DNA of 64,000 nucleotides from CAYJII01 sp964370225 (GCA_964370225.1 CAYJII010000001.1:124001-188000); one strand, 5' to 3'. Positions 42,086 through 50,790 are shown, numbered from the stretch's first letter. The notes: generated from the sequence alone by a model not told the origin. Numbers and translations are program-made.

Positions 42086-42157
42086 ATATCATAATTACGG
42101 GTGACATAAAAAGGAAGAAAAGTGCCCGACTGCGCATTTTCTTCCTTTTATTTTTTG
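42086..42157 (+). ncRNA. Candidate ~70-nt small RNA between spoIIE and sigG
   Basis: A transcript from the promoter at 42051-42079 would begin near 42086 and end at the T-tailed hairpin 42108-42149 (arms aaaaggaagaaaa / ttttcttcctttt, GC-rich apical part, then TTTATTTTTT). No ORF with a ribosome site fits. It is not similar to a known RNA that I can recognise. Expression is inferred from the promoter and terminator only. Confidence 0.4.
42108..42157. terminator. Bidirectional terminator downstream of sigG
   Basis: A 13-bp A/G-rich stem closing a short GC-rich hairpin, with TTTTATTTTTT on the plus-strand side and TTTTTA on the minus-strand side. It ends sigG, whose stop is at 42160, and would end any plus-strand transcript from 42086. 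Confidence 0.8.
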
Positions 42158-42159
42158 CA

Positions 42160-42930
42160 CTAAATTTCCCCTCGAATTCTGTCAAGCACACATTTTTCTA
42201 TTCTTGAAACCTGCGCTTGACTAATGCCTATTTCTTTTGCGACTTCTACTTGGGTTTTTCCACTGAAAAATCTCAATGTGAGGATGTTTTTTTCACGGTC
42301 GTTTAGCTTGCTGAGCGCTTGTTTAAATAAAATTTCACCCAACCACTCCTTATCATCGGTCTTATCTCCAATTTGGTCGATTACATAAATCGTATCTCCA
42401 CCATCGGAATATAGTGGTTCGTGCAAGGAAATGGGGTCAGTTATCGACTCTAGCGCCATAACAACATCACATTTTTCTATGCCCATTTGCGCTGCGATTT
42501 CTTCAATCGTTGGCTCGCGGTCAAGCTTTTTTGTCAGCTCCTCTTTAAAATGCATCGCCTTATACGCCGTGTCTTTGAGCGAGCGACTCACCCTAATGCT
42601 GTTGTAATCTCGCAGATATCGTCTAAGCTCTCCTACTATCATCGGTACTGCATATGTCGAAAAGCGCACTCCCCTATTTTCATCAAATGCATCTATCGCT
42701 TTGATTAATCCCACGCAACCAATTTGGAATAAATCGTCCATATTTTCGCCTCTGTGCGCAAATTTTTGTATCACACTTAGCACGAGCTTTAAATTCCCGT
42801 TAACCAGCTTATCTCTAGCAGATTTGTCCCCTGCTTTCATCTTTTTTATATAATCGATTTTTTCTTTTTCTTTTAACACTTTTAGCTTTGATGTGTTTAT
42901 TCCGCATATCTCAACTTTGTTGTAAACCAT
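42160..42930 (-). CDS. sigG: RNA polymerase sporulation sigma factor sigma-G
   Basis: Late forespore sigma factor. 256 residues from ATG 42930 (GGGGGT seven bases upstream; the frame opens at 42975 with unconserved residues). The N-terminus VYNKVEICGINTSKLKVL is the sigma-G signature. Region 2 (LVLSVIQKFAHRGENMDDLFQIGCVGLIKAI, seen around 65-95, and RFSTYAVPMIVGELRR) and region 4 (FFSGKTQVEVAKEIGISQAQVSRIEK) are intact. It stands without spoIIGA/sigE, its usual upstream neighbours in Bacillus, and faces spoIIE. Confidence 0.95.
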   Translation of the reverse strand: MVYNKVEICGINTSKLKVLKEKEKIDYIKKMKAGDKSARDKLVNGNLKLVLSVIQKFAHRGENMDDLFQIGCVGLIKAIDAFDENRGVRFSTYAVPMIVGELRRYLRDYNSIRVSRSLKDTAYKAMHFKEELTKKLDREPTIEEIAAQMGIEKCDVVMALESITDPISLHEPLYSDGGDTIYVIDQIGDKTDDKEWLGEILFKQALSKLNDREKNILTLRFFSGKTQVEVAKEIGISQAQVSRIEKCVLDRIRGEI

Positions 42931-43098
42931 AGCTATTACCCCCAAATTTAAAAATCGTAAAATTCTTATAGGCAAAGTATGGTCAGCTAAATGCAGATTA
43001 ATACAATAGGAATATATTTACATAAAAAAGCGAAAAAAAATGTTGTAATAATATATCAATACGGAAATAATAATAACAAAATCATGAAAGGTGATACA

Positions 43099-43983
43099 AT
43101 GCAATATAATTCCGAAAACGTAATAAAACTTAAGAAAAAGCCAGTCGCTTTTATAGTAATACTATTTTTCATTCTAACAATTTTACTTTGGAGCACTATC
43201 GCTATTTTAATATACCAAACAAGTGAGGAAATAACAGATTTGCGTGAAAGCTTTTCGCAGTACACATCGTCAATAGAAGAAGAGTTTACAAAGTCGCTTG
43301 AGTTATTTGCGTCAACCGATATTTATAAGGGTGTTATAACTTCGCGCACAATCGCGCAATCTTTTAAAAGCGTGTCCGATGTAATGCCCGCCGCTGTGCC
43401 ATATGTTGACACGGGCGAATTTTACTCAGGTAGTGCATTTATAGGAAATTCTAGAACTCAGGGGCTTGATATTTTCACAGGCATGCCTGGTGCAGTTTTT
43501 TACACGGATAAAGGATTAGATTTATTTAGCGTTCATACTTCATTAGCCGCAAAAAATCTTGCAGGCGAGGAATGCACCATAATCGATGCGCTAAAAGAAA
43601 TCCACTATGATAAAATTTTTATTATGCTTGGTATAAACGAGCTCGCTTGGCATGTAGACCCTAATTTTATATCAGAATATCAAAAACTTGTGGACATAGT
43701 GAAACAACTACAGCCACAAGCTACTATATATGTGCAGTCAATCCTACCTGTAAGCCAATGGAAAGACAGTTCACACGAATTTCTTAAAAATGTAAATATC
43801 GAGTCGTACAATACCCAAATTAAAGACATGTGTACCACTAATAATTTAGTGTATCTCGATGTCGCATCAATTTTCAAAGATGAAACTGGTGCTCTATTTT
43901 CCCAAGCGACGACTGATGGCATTCACCTTACTGCGGAATATTGTCTGCTGTGGGAAGAATATCTAAATAATTATCCCTACTAA
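43099..43983 (+). CDS. Membrane-anchored SGNH/GDSL-family hydrolase
   Basis: 294 residues from ATG 43099 (AAAGGTG upstream). A short basic N-terminus and one transmembrane helix (about 16-39) anchor an extracellular SGNH domain. Block I is GNSRTQG with the candidate nucleophile S118, block III is MLGINEL with N180, and block V is DGIHLT with D273 and H276. Relatives hydrolyse or transfer acyl or acetyl groups on cell-wall or exopolysaccharides; the substrate here is unknown. The next gene, 15 bases on, is a lipoprotein of the DUF4358 type, which commonly accompanies such hydrolases. Confidence 0.82.
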   Translation: MQYNSENVIKLKKKPVAFIVILFFILTILLWSTIAILIYQTSEEITDLRESFSQYTSSIEEEFTKSLELFASTDIYKGVITSRTIAQSFKSVSDVMPAAVPYVDTGEFYSGSAFIGNSRTQGLDIFTGMPGAVFYTDKGLDLFSVHTSLAAKNLAGEECTIIDALKEIHYDKIFIMLGINELAWHVDPNFISEYQKLVDIVKQLQPQATIYVQSILPVSQWKDSSHEFLKNVNIESYNTQIKDMCTTNNLVYLDVASIFKDETGALFSQATTDGIHLTAEYCLLWEEYLNNYPY

Positions 43984-43998
43984 ATCACGGAGGTTCTT

Positions 43999-44457
43999 AT
44001 GAAAAAAACCATATCAATTATTACCATACTGCTCTCACTAGCAGTATTCAGTTCGTGTTCTAGCGAAGTTAAGGAAGTGGATTTATCTGTGTTTTCCGAT
44101 AAACTTTTAAATGAAATCGAATATAAAGACGTTTTGTTTGAAGTTGACGATAATACTATCACAGAAAAATTTGGAGTTGATTTAAGCCAAGTTAAAAGCA
44201 AAAAAGTTTATATGAGCACGGGTGCAACCGCTGAGGAAATCGCTGTTTTCGAAGCAAGCGACGAGGATTATGCTGCAACAATTTATGACGCTTTGCAAGA
44301 ACGCATCGAAGTGCAAAAAGGTGACTTTGCAGATTATAACCCTAACGAAATGTCAAAGCTAAACGACTCTGTACTTGAAATATATGGAAAATATGTCATA
44401 ATGTGCGTTAGCGATTATTCTGATAAAGCTGACGAATTAATCGACGCAGAATTTTAA
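43999..44457 (+). CDS. DUF4358-like lipoprotein
   Basis: 152 residues with a lipoprotein signal: KK, a hydrophobic stretch and the lipobox FSSC (Cys near residue 20). The mature part contains EIAVFEASDEDYAATIYDALQERIE-like helices and YGKYVIMCVSDY near the end, which I associate with the DUF4358 family. It would be anchored on the outer face of the membrane. Function unknown; its tight spacing to the SGNH hydrolase suggests a joint role in envelope polymer modification. GGAGG lies before the ATG. Confidence 0.8.
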   Translation: MKKTISIITILLSLAVFSSCSSEVKEVDLSVFSDKLLNEIEYKDVLFEVDDNTITEKFGVDLSQVKSKKVYMSTGATAEEIAVFEASDEDYAATIYDALQERIEVQKGDFADYNPNEMSKLNDSVLEIYGKYVIMCVSDYSDKADELIDAEF

Positions 44458-44572
44458 TATTATCATAAATTGTTACATTTATACGTTCATATTTTTGTTC
44501 CCATATTTTCTGCTTTGCATGTAAATTAAATCTAGAGTATATATAAAAGCATTAAAATAAATCGCCAGAGGA

Positions 44573-44601
44573 TTGACATTTGAGTGTGTTTAGATTATAA
44601 T
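44573..44601 (+). promoter_or_regulatory. Consensus sigma-A promoter of the BTAD regulator gene
   Basis: TTGACA (44573-44578), 17 bases, TATAAT (44596-44601): a perfect consensus pair, about 37 bases before the GTG start at 44639. Confidence 0.8.
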
Positions 44602-44638
44602 ATACTATATGTGTATTTTATAGGAAAGAGGTATTTTT

Positions 44639-45877
44639 GTGCACGAAGCTAATTCAAACAAATTGCATGTGCAACTTTTAGGTGAGTTCAAAGTAACATT
44701 TGGTAACAAAATAGTTGTCGACAAAAAAACTAGAAACTCCAAATCTATTGAGCTTTTTAAGTATTTTCTATGTAATAAAAATACTATGATTTCCCAAGAA
44801 CAACTCATCAGTGAGTTGTTACCAAACGACGAAGCAACCAACCAACTTAACATTTTAAAAAATATAGTATATAGACTTAGAAAGCTTTTTATACAAGTTG
44901 GCATGGATAAAAATTCCATTAGATATGAAAAAAGTAGCTATGGCTTTTTTTGTGATGATGACAGTTATTTTGATAGTGACGAGTTCATAGATTTGTTGAC
45001 TGAAATCAGAGCTAACCACGGCGAGGACGAAAGTTTGCTGCTTGATAGATGCTACAAAGCTTTAAATTTATATAAAAACGGATTTTTACCAAGTGTGTCT
45101 TCTCAGACTTGGGTTCTTAAACATGCGTCGATATACCAAACTAAGTATATCGAATGTCTTTACATCACATTTGAGCTTTCAAAATATTTGGACAAGTATA
45201 GTAAGGTGTTCGAATATCTTTCGCATGCGATTAAAATTTATCCGTATGAGGAAGATTTGTGGATTATGTATCTAACTACATTAAGCGAACTGAAAAAGCC
45301 AAAAGAAGCTTTGAAAGAATATGATCGAGTTGCAGCAATGCTTTATAACGATCTTGGCATCGGACCTTCCCCAGAACTCGAGGATTTGCGCGATAGAATT
45401 GCGTCCTATACCACTAATTCTGCTGGTAATTTAGTAGATGTACGCAAAAATATTTCCGAAGATGCGTACTCAGACGGTGCATATTTTTGCAACCTTGGCG
45501 TTTTTTCAAACATTTACCAGTTCACAATCAGACATATGGAACGTAGCGGTAAATCTGTTTTCTTAATGCTCTGTACGATCTCGGAAATAGACGGAACCCT
45601 CCCCGAAAGCGGAGAGAGGTTTAATTTAATTACATCAAATTTTTATACTACAATCATGAATACTTGTAGACGTGCAGACGTTTATACTAGGTATAGCGCA
45701 ACGCAGTTTCTTATCATGTTCATTGACACAACAAAGGAAACCTGCGATTTAATCTCAAAGCGTATACAGGATAATTTTAAGAAAAAATCTAAAATGTTTT
45801 CGGTTAAGCTCGATTTCAAAAGCATTTCTGCGGTTGATTTAGAGCATATCCTAAAAAACTATGAGGGAAATTTTTAG
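44639..45877 (+). CDS. BTAD (SARP-like) transcriptional regulator with degenerate GGDEF domain
   Basis: 412 residues from GTG 44639, with AGGAAAGAGG upstream. Residues about 8-105 form an OmpR-like winged helix (VQLLGEFKVTFGNK, then LISELLPND and NIVYRLRKLF). Residues about 110-260 are the helical bacterial transcriptional activator domain, ending DLGIGPSPELEDL. Residues about 280-412 look like a GGDEF fold in which the active-site motif is RYSATQF (351-357) instead of RYGGDEF, so no cyclase activity is expected; it may bind a nucleotide or partner. The gene is convergent (6 bases apart) with a two-gene operon of small proteins that may be its target or partner. Confidence 0.87.
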   Translation: MHEANSNKLHVQLLGEFKVTFGNKIVVDKKTRNSKSIELFKYFLCNKNTMISQEQLISELLPNDEATNQLNILKNIVYRLRKLFIQVGMDKNSIRYEKSSYGFFCDDDSYFDSDEFIDLLTEIRANHGEDESLLLDRCYKALNLYKNGFLPSVSSQTWVLKHASIYQTKYIECLYITFELSKYLDKYSKVFEYLSHAIKIYPYEEDLWIMYLTTLSELKKPKEALKEYDRVAAMLYNDLGIGPSPELEDLRDRIASYTTNSAGNLVDVRKNISEDAYSDGAYFCNLGVFSNIYQFTIRHMERSGKSVFLMLCTISEIDGTLPESGERFNLITSNFYTTIMNTCRRADVYTRYSATQFLIMFIDTTKETCDLISKRIQDNFKKKSKMFSVKLDFKSISAVDLEHILKNYEGNF

Positions 45878-45883
45878 TCCCCA

Positions 45884-46318
45884 TTAATAAAATAATTTTT
45901 TATTTAAAGCAGCATCTATTTGCTTTATTAAATCAAGCTCACTTTTAAAAGTTGAGCTTTTATTTTTTTCTATTACAATTAAATCGCCTTGCATCGTCGT
46001 GTTTTGGCGATACAGTATTTGTATGCTAAAATTCATGTACTTCCCTTTTTCAATGTTGTAAACATAGTTAACACTGTTATCTGGGTACACTTTGGGATAA
46101 TGCGAATTTTGCGTTTTAAATGTTCTGATATTATGTGCAACTGCAGGATAATTAATCTGGCTTAAAACATGCTCCATTGTCAGTATCAATTGCTCAATAC
46201 TGTTAATCCCCACTTCTTTTTCAAGCGTCCTATGATATAGTCTTGCACTAAAACTACCATCATTAAATTTATCTACACAAAACTGAAATCCATTTTGAGT
46301 AAATCTCGGTTCAATCAT
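45884..46318 (-). CDS. Conserved small protein of unknown function, two-part, C-terminus paralogous to the upstream gene
   Basis: 144 residues from ATG 46318 (GAGGA eight bases upstream; another ATG at 46324 is too close to it). I do not recognise the N-terminal part (about 1-85). The C-terminal part (about 92-144) shares a pattern with the adjacent 57-residue protein: F-x-I-Q-I, then N-x-T-x-Q-G, then E-K, F-x-S and L-x-L-I/L-K-x-I-D. That pattern looks like a short beta-rich module followed by a helix. No signal peptide or membrane segment. Convergent with the BTAD regulator. Confidence 0.7.
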   Translation of the reverse strand: MIEPRFTQNGFQFCVDKFNDGSFSARLYHRTLEKEVGINSIEQLILTMEHVLSQINYPAVAHNIRTFKTQNSHYPKVYPDNSVNYVYNIEKGKYMNFSIQILYRQNTTMQGDLIVIEKNKSSTFKSELDLIKQIDAALNKKLFY

Positions 46319-46349
46319 TATCATAGTCCTCTGTCATATCTAACATATT

Positions 46350-46523
46350 CTACTCAAGTGAGCTATCTATAAGTTTTAATAGCTCCAATGCGCTCCTAAA
46401 TGGAATTTCCTGCTCTTTTTCTACCCATCTAACCGTTCCTTGCCAGGTAAAATTTTTGTTATTGTGTATTTGTATCACAAACGAATTTTTTTTGCCAGTT
46501 TTTTCCGAACCATTCTCTTTCAT
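46350..46523 (-). CDS. Conserved WQG-motif small protein of unknown function
   Basis: 57 residues from ATG 46523, which has AAGGAG six bases upstream; an in-frame extension to 46571 is not needed. The sequence SFVIQIHNNKNFTWQGTVRW is followed by EKEQEIPFRSALELLKLIDSS. This module is one I associate with short uncharacterised proteins in Clostridia. It lies 31 bases before the paralogous 144-residue gene, behind a perfect-consensus promoter (46661-46689) with a leader of about 130 bases containing a small GTCGCAAAAGCGAC hairpin. Confidence 0.7.
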   Translation of the reverse strand: MKENGSEKTGKKNSFVIQIHNNKNFTWQGTVRWVEKEQEIPFRSALELLKLIDSSLE

Positions 46524-46660
46524 ATAGTGCTCCTTATCCAAACGACACACAAACCAACTTTTTGCGAACATATTTGCTAAATAAACACAGTCGCAAAAGC
46601 GACCATATTTTAACTTCTACTTCTTCATTTTTATATATAAAGAATATCGCTATATAATAT

Positions 46661-46689
46661 ATTATAATATTTTTTATCACATATGTCAA
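46661..46689 (-). promoter_or_regulatory. Consensus promoter of the WQG-protein operon
   Basis: TTGACA (46684-46689) and TATAAT (46661-46666) on the minus strand with 17 bases between. Confidence 0.75.
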
Positions 46690-46785
46690 TTATCATATAT
46701 TAATTATACCATTGTTATCTGCATAATTTGCTATTCTTTGTGGTTTTTCAGCACAAATTACAACCCTTGCACAATATTTTATGTC

Positions 46786-46815
46786 ATCGATGTGAATTTT
46801 CACGTCGATTTTTTA
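46786..46815 (+). terminator. Orphan T-tailed hairpin in the 46690-46874 intergenic stretch
   Basis: Arms atcgatgtgaa and ttcacgtcgat (46786-46809) are followed by TTTTTTAT. No plus-strand gene or clear promoter precedes it. Apart from this hairpin I see nothing identifiable between 46690 and 46874, which is AT-rich. Confidence 0.55.
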
Positions 46816-46874
46816 TATTCACTCCCAATTACGATTTTCCACTGAATACAGTCCGACAAAAAAATTAATTTGTA

Positions 46875-46903
46875 TTGTGTTTTATACCAAAAAAAAGTAT
46901 AAT
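46875..46903 (+). promoter_or_regulatory. Promoter of comM
   Basis: TTGTGT (46875-46880), 17 bases, TATAAT (46898-46903). It overlaps the 5' end of the longer open frame (from 46877) and so supports the start at 46937. Confidence 0.55.
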
Positions 46904-46936
46904 TGTATTAATAAGATATTGAAAGTTGGTGGCTTT

Positions 46937-48463
46937 ATGATAACACAGGTAAACAGTATGGGATTTATGGGGCTTAATACTTATGCGGTCAGCGTCGAAG
47001 TGGATTTGCTGCGTGCACTACCTAGCTTTGATGTTATCGGTTTGCCCGATGCCGCGATTAAAGAGAGTCGCGACAGAATTCGCTTTGTGTTTAAAAACTG
47101 CGATTACGAATTTCCAACCGCTAAAATCACGGTTAATCTAGCGCCAGCTGATATCAAAAAAAGTGGCTCTATCTACGATTTGCCAATATTTTTAGCGCTA
47201 CTAAAAGCCAGCGGACAATTTTGCGCAGACACCGACGACAGCGCATTTATTGGCGAACTTTCGCTTAACGGAGATGTGCGCCCAATTAGCGGAATTTTAC
47301 CCATGGTGATTGAAGCAAAATCACAGGGGATAAAAAATATTTTTTTACCATACGATAATGCAGCCGAGGGGCAAATCGTTGCAGGAATAAATGTTTTTGC
47401 GGTGAAACATATAAATCAGATAATCGACTACTATAATGCAGATAAAGCTATTGCCGGATATGAGGGAGAGCCTACTGCGCAAAATATTATAGCTGAGTAC
47501 CCAGATTTTAGCGATGTTAAAGGACAGGATATTGCTAGGCGTGCGCTTGAGATTGCCGCTGCCGGTAGCCACAACGCCATAATGATTGGACCACCAGGCT
47601 CTGGAAAAAGCATGCTTGCCAAAAGGCTACCTGGGATTTTGCCCGACATGACTTTTGATGAGTCGATTGATACGACAAAAATCCACTCAATCAGCGGACT
47701 CACTACCAAGGACACTCCTTTGATTACAACAAGACCATTCCGCTCCCCACACCACACTATTTCCCCTTCTGGTTTAACGGGCGGTGGCACTATCCCAAGA
47801 CCAGGAGAAATATCGCTCGCACATAATGGGGTACTCTTTTTAGACGAGTTACCCGAGTTCACCAGGGCTGCTATGGAGGTTTTGCGCCAACCGATTGAAG
47901 ATTCAAAAGTCACAATTTCTAGAGTCCATGGAACATTGACTTATCCGTGCTCAATCGTACTGATAGCTGCTATGAACCCTTGTCCATGTGGTTATTTTGC
48001 ACATCCTACAAGAAAGTGCATATGCTCCCCCGCCGCTGTTACTAAGTATTTATCTAAGGTATCGGGTCCACTTTTAGACAGGCTGGATTTGCATATTGAT
48101 GTTATGCCAGTTGAGTTTGATAGCATCTCATCAAACAAAAAGTCCGAGTGTACCGCACAGATTAAGGAACGCGTTAACAAGGCCAGAGCGATACAAAACG
48201 CACGTTTTAATGGTACGGGGATAACTGCAAATGCAAATATCACCTCCGCACATTTAAACGAATTTTGCGAGCTGTCTCCAAAAGCACTCGCCTTGATGAA
48301 GAGCGCTTTTGAGAAGATGGGACTTTCTGCGAGAGCTTATGACAGGATACTAAAAGTGGCACGAACAATTGCAGATTTGGACGCGAGCGAGAGTATTATG
48401 CCACAACATGTTGCCGAGGCAGTGCAGTATCGTTCCCTTGACCGAAAATATTGGTTGAGATAA
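46937..48463 (+). CDS. comM: YifB/ComM family Mg-chelatase-like AAA+ ATPase
   Basis: 508 residues from ATG 46937 (GGTGG upstream). N-terminal Lon-like domain (about 1-170, with VEVDLLRALPSFDVIGLPDAA), AAA+ chelatase domain with Walker A GPPGSGKS near 218 and the strongly conserved FRSPHHTISPSGLTGGG, GEISLAHNGVLFLDELPEF, and a zinc-type segment NPCPCGYFAHPTRKCIC, then the C-terminal helical lid. ComM proteins are helicases promoting branch migration of incoming DNA in natural transformation in Gram-negatives; in Clostridia the role is less clear. Confidence 0.95.
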   Translation: MITQVNSMGFMGLNTYAVSVEVDLLRALPSFDVIGLPDAAIKESRDRIRFVFKNCDYEFPTAKITVNLAPADIKKSGSIYDLPIFLALLKASGQFCADTDDSAFIGELSLNGDVRPISGILPMVIEAKSQGIKNIFLPYDNAAEGQIVAGINVFAVKHINQIIDYYNADKAIAGYEGEPTAQNIIAEYPDFSDVKGQDIARRALEIAAAGSHNAIMIGPPGSGKSMLAKRLPGILPDMTFDESIDTTKIHSISGLTTKDTPLITTRPFRSPHHTISPSGLTGGGTIPRPGEISLAHNGVLFLDELPEFTRAAMEVLRQPIEDSKVTISRVHGTLTYPCSIVLIAAMNPCPCGYFAHPTRKCICSPAAVTKYLSKVSGPLLDRLDLHIDVMPVEFDSISSNKKSECTAQIKERVNKARAIQNARFNGTGITANANITSAHLNEFCELSPKALALMKSAFEKMGLSARAYDRILKVARTIADLDASESIMPQHVAEAVQYRSLDRKYWLR

Positions 48464-48540
48464 TTTGATAAAATCTTGATTTTTTGCAAAAAAAATTATA
48501 TACTATAAGGTAATATAAATATTAAGGTGGAAAAAAATAA

Positions 48541-49995
48541 ATGACCCAACAAAATTACACGCTTTTATGCGATTTTTACGAATTCACTATGGCAAATGGA
48601 TATTTTGAAAAAGGGATTGGTGATAAGACTACTTATTTCGATGTTTTTTTCAGACGCGCTCCTGATAATGCTGGTTTTGCGATAGCGGCTGGGCTAGAGC
48701 AAGTTATCCAGTATATCAACAATTTAAGTTTTACCGAAGATGACATAGCTTTTTTAAGCGCTAAGGGGTTGTTTTCCGACAAGTTTTTAGCTTATCTTAA
48801 AGATTTCTCATTCACGGGGGATATCTACGCAGTACCAGAAGGCACGCCGATTTTCCCTAATGAGCCGATACTCACAGTAAAAGCGACTGCGATACAAGCG
48901 CAGCTGATTGAGACATTTATTTTGCTAGCGCTCAATCATCAGTCACTGATCGCTACTAAGGCAAATAGGATTGTTAGAGCTGCAAACGGCCGCCGTGTTC
49001 TGGAAATGGGTACGCGCAGAGCACAAGGTTCTGACGGTGCTATCATGGGTTCAAGAGCAGCTTACATCGGCGGTTGCGACGCAACATCATGCACAATATC
49101 CGACAAATACTTTGGTGTGCCATCCGTTGGGACTATGGCGCATTCGTGGGTGCAAATGTTTGAAGACGAGTACACTGCGTTTAAGACATATTGCAAGCTT
49201 TATCCGAATAATACCACATTGCTTGTGGACACATACAATGTGCTAAAAAGTGGAATCCCAAACGCAATTAAAGCGTTTAAAGAAATTCTTATCCCTCAAG
49301 GGATAACTGAGTTTGCAGTGCGCCTTGACTCTGGCGACATCGCTTATCTATCACGAAAAGCGAGAAAAATGTTGGATAAAGAAGGTCTGACAAATTGCAA
49401 AATTGTAGCAACAAACTCCCTTGACGAACATCTAATCAGAGATATCATAATTCAAGGTGGCGAAATCGACATTTTCGGAGTGGGCGAAAGGCTTATCACT
49501 TCCAAGAGTAATCCTGTATTTGGCGGAGTGTACAAGCTTTCTGCTATCGAGGATGAAAGCGGAAATATTACCCCAAAAATTAAGATTAGCGAGAATGTTT
49601 CTAAGATTACAAACCCACATTATAAAAAGCTATATCGCATTTTTTCAAACGAAACCGAGATGGCAATTGCAGATTTAATCTGTGTGCATGACGAGGTTAT
49701 CGACCAAACTAAACCGATTAAACTTTTTGATCCCAACTATATTTGGAAGACCACCAAAGTTACCGACTATAAAATTATCGAGCTACAAGTGCCGATATTC
49801 ATAAAGGGCAAGCAAGTATACACTTCTCCGCCATTGGCAGAGATTAGGGAGTATGCAAAAACGCAAATCGGTCTTCTTTGGGAAGAGGTTAGGCGTTTTG
49901 AAAATCCACACACATATTATGTGGATTTATCAAAGAAACTTTGGACTGTTAAACAAGAGCTATTAAACGCTGCAAACGAAGGCGAAACCGAGTAA
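48541..49995 (+). CDS. pncB: Nicotinate phosphoribosyltransferase
   Basis: Makes nicotinate mononucleotide from nicotinate and PRPP in NAD salvage. 484 residues. Seen: TLLCDFYEFTMANGYF at the start, LEMGTRRAQGSDGA, GTMAHSWVQMF (with the phosphorylated-histidine region), LVDTYNVLKSGIPNAI and RLDSGDIAYLS, as well as FGVGERLITSKSNPVFGGVYK. AAGGTGG lies before ATG 48541. The mtnN gene follows after 18 bases. Confidence 0.95.
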   Translation: MTQQNYTLLCDFYEFTMANGYFEKGIGDKTTYFDVFFRRAPDNAGFAIAAGLEQVIQYINNLSFTEDDIAFLSAKGLFSDKFLAYLKDFSFTGDIYAVPEGTPIFPNEPILTVKATAIQAQLIETFILLALNHQSLIATKANRIVRAANGRRVLEMGTRRAQGSDGAIMGSRAAYIGGCDATSCTISDKYFGVPSVGTMAHSWVQMFEDEYTAFKTYCKLYPNNTTLLVDTYNVLKSGIPNAIKAFKEILIPQGITEFAVRLDSGDIAYLSRKARKMLDKEGLTNCKIVATNSLDEHLIRDIIIQGGEIDIFGVGERLITSKSNPVFGGVYKLSAIEDESGNITPKIKISENVSKITNPHYKKLYRIFSNETEMAIADLICVHDEVIDQTKPIKLFDPNYIWKTTKVTDYKIIELQVPIFIKGKQVYTSPPLAEIREYAKTQIGLLWEEVRRFENPHTYYVDLSKKLWTVKQELLNAANEGETE

Positions 49996-50013
49996 ATTTT
50001 AGGAGGAAAACAA

Positions 50014-50763
50014 GTGAAAATTGGAATAATTTGTGCTATGGAAGAAGAAATTAGGCTAATAAAAGAAGATATTATCCTGCAAAAAACTGAGATAATCGCA
50101 AATAGAGAATTTTATATCGGTACATTATATGGCAAAGAAGTAGTGCTTGTAATGTCGCGCATTGGCAAGGTTGCTGCGGCTCTCACCGCTACAATCCTAG
50201 CACAAAATTTTGCTGTGGACTTAGTCGTTTTCTCGGGAGTAGCTGGTGGAGTGGGCGCCGACATGAAAGTGGGCGACGCAGTTGTAGCTGACTATACAAT
50301 TCAGCACGACTTTACTATCCCAGGCAGAGAAATCGGAACCGTTCCGATGATAAACATCAACTATTTTGAGGCAGAAGAAAAATATAGACTGCTTGCATTG
50401 GATGCTGTGAACGAATATATCGACACGCAAATGCTAAGCGATATACCAAAGCAATATTTAGATGAGTTTAAAATCACTGCACCCAAAGCAGTTATTGCAA
50501 CTGTTGCATCCGGTGATGAATTTATATGCACAAATGAGAAAAATATATGGCTTGATGAAAACATTAATAACTGCAAATGCGCTGAGATGGAGGGTGCAGC
50601 TGTAGCACAGGTTTGCTACGAATTTGGCATACCATATACTGTTATCCGCATTATTTCAGATTGCGCAGACGATGAAGCAAGTGTTGATTTTGATGCTTTT
50701 GCGCTCAATGCAGCATCGCATTTCACCAAAGGGTCACTAAAAGCGTTCGTAATTAAATTATAA
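50014..50763 (+). CDS. mtnN: 5'-methylthioadenosine/S-adenosylhomocysteine nucleosidase
   Basis: Cleaves adenine from MTA and SAH, recycling by-products of SAM use. 249 residues from GTG 50014 (AGGAGG upstream). Visible: GIICAMEEEIRLI at the start, FSGVAGGVGADMKVGDAVVA, the substrate segment CAEMEGAAVAQVCYEF and the catalytic Asp in RIISDCADD. Slightly longer than the usual ~230 residues owing to an insertion around 125-150. Confidence 0.95.
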   Translation: MKIGIICAMEEEIRLIKEDIILQKTEIIANREFYIGTLYGKEVVLVMSRIGKVAAALTATILAQNFAVDLVVFSGVAGGVGADMKVGDAVVADYTIQHDFTIPGREIGTVPMININYFEAEEKYRLLALDAVNEYIDTQMLSDIPKQYLDEFKITAPKAVIATVASGDEFICTNEKNIWLDENINNCKCAEMEGAAVAQVCYEFGIPYTVIRIISDCADDEASVDFDAFALNAASHFTKGSLKAFVIKL

Positions 50764-50790
50764 ATAAAATTTTGATTGGAGAGATATCAC

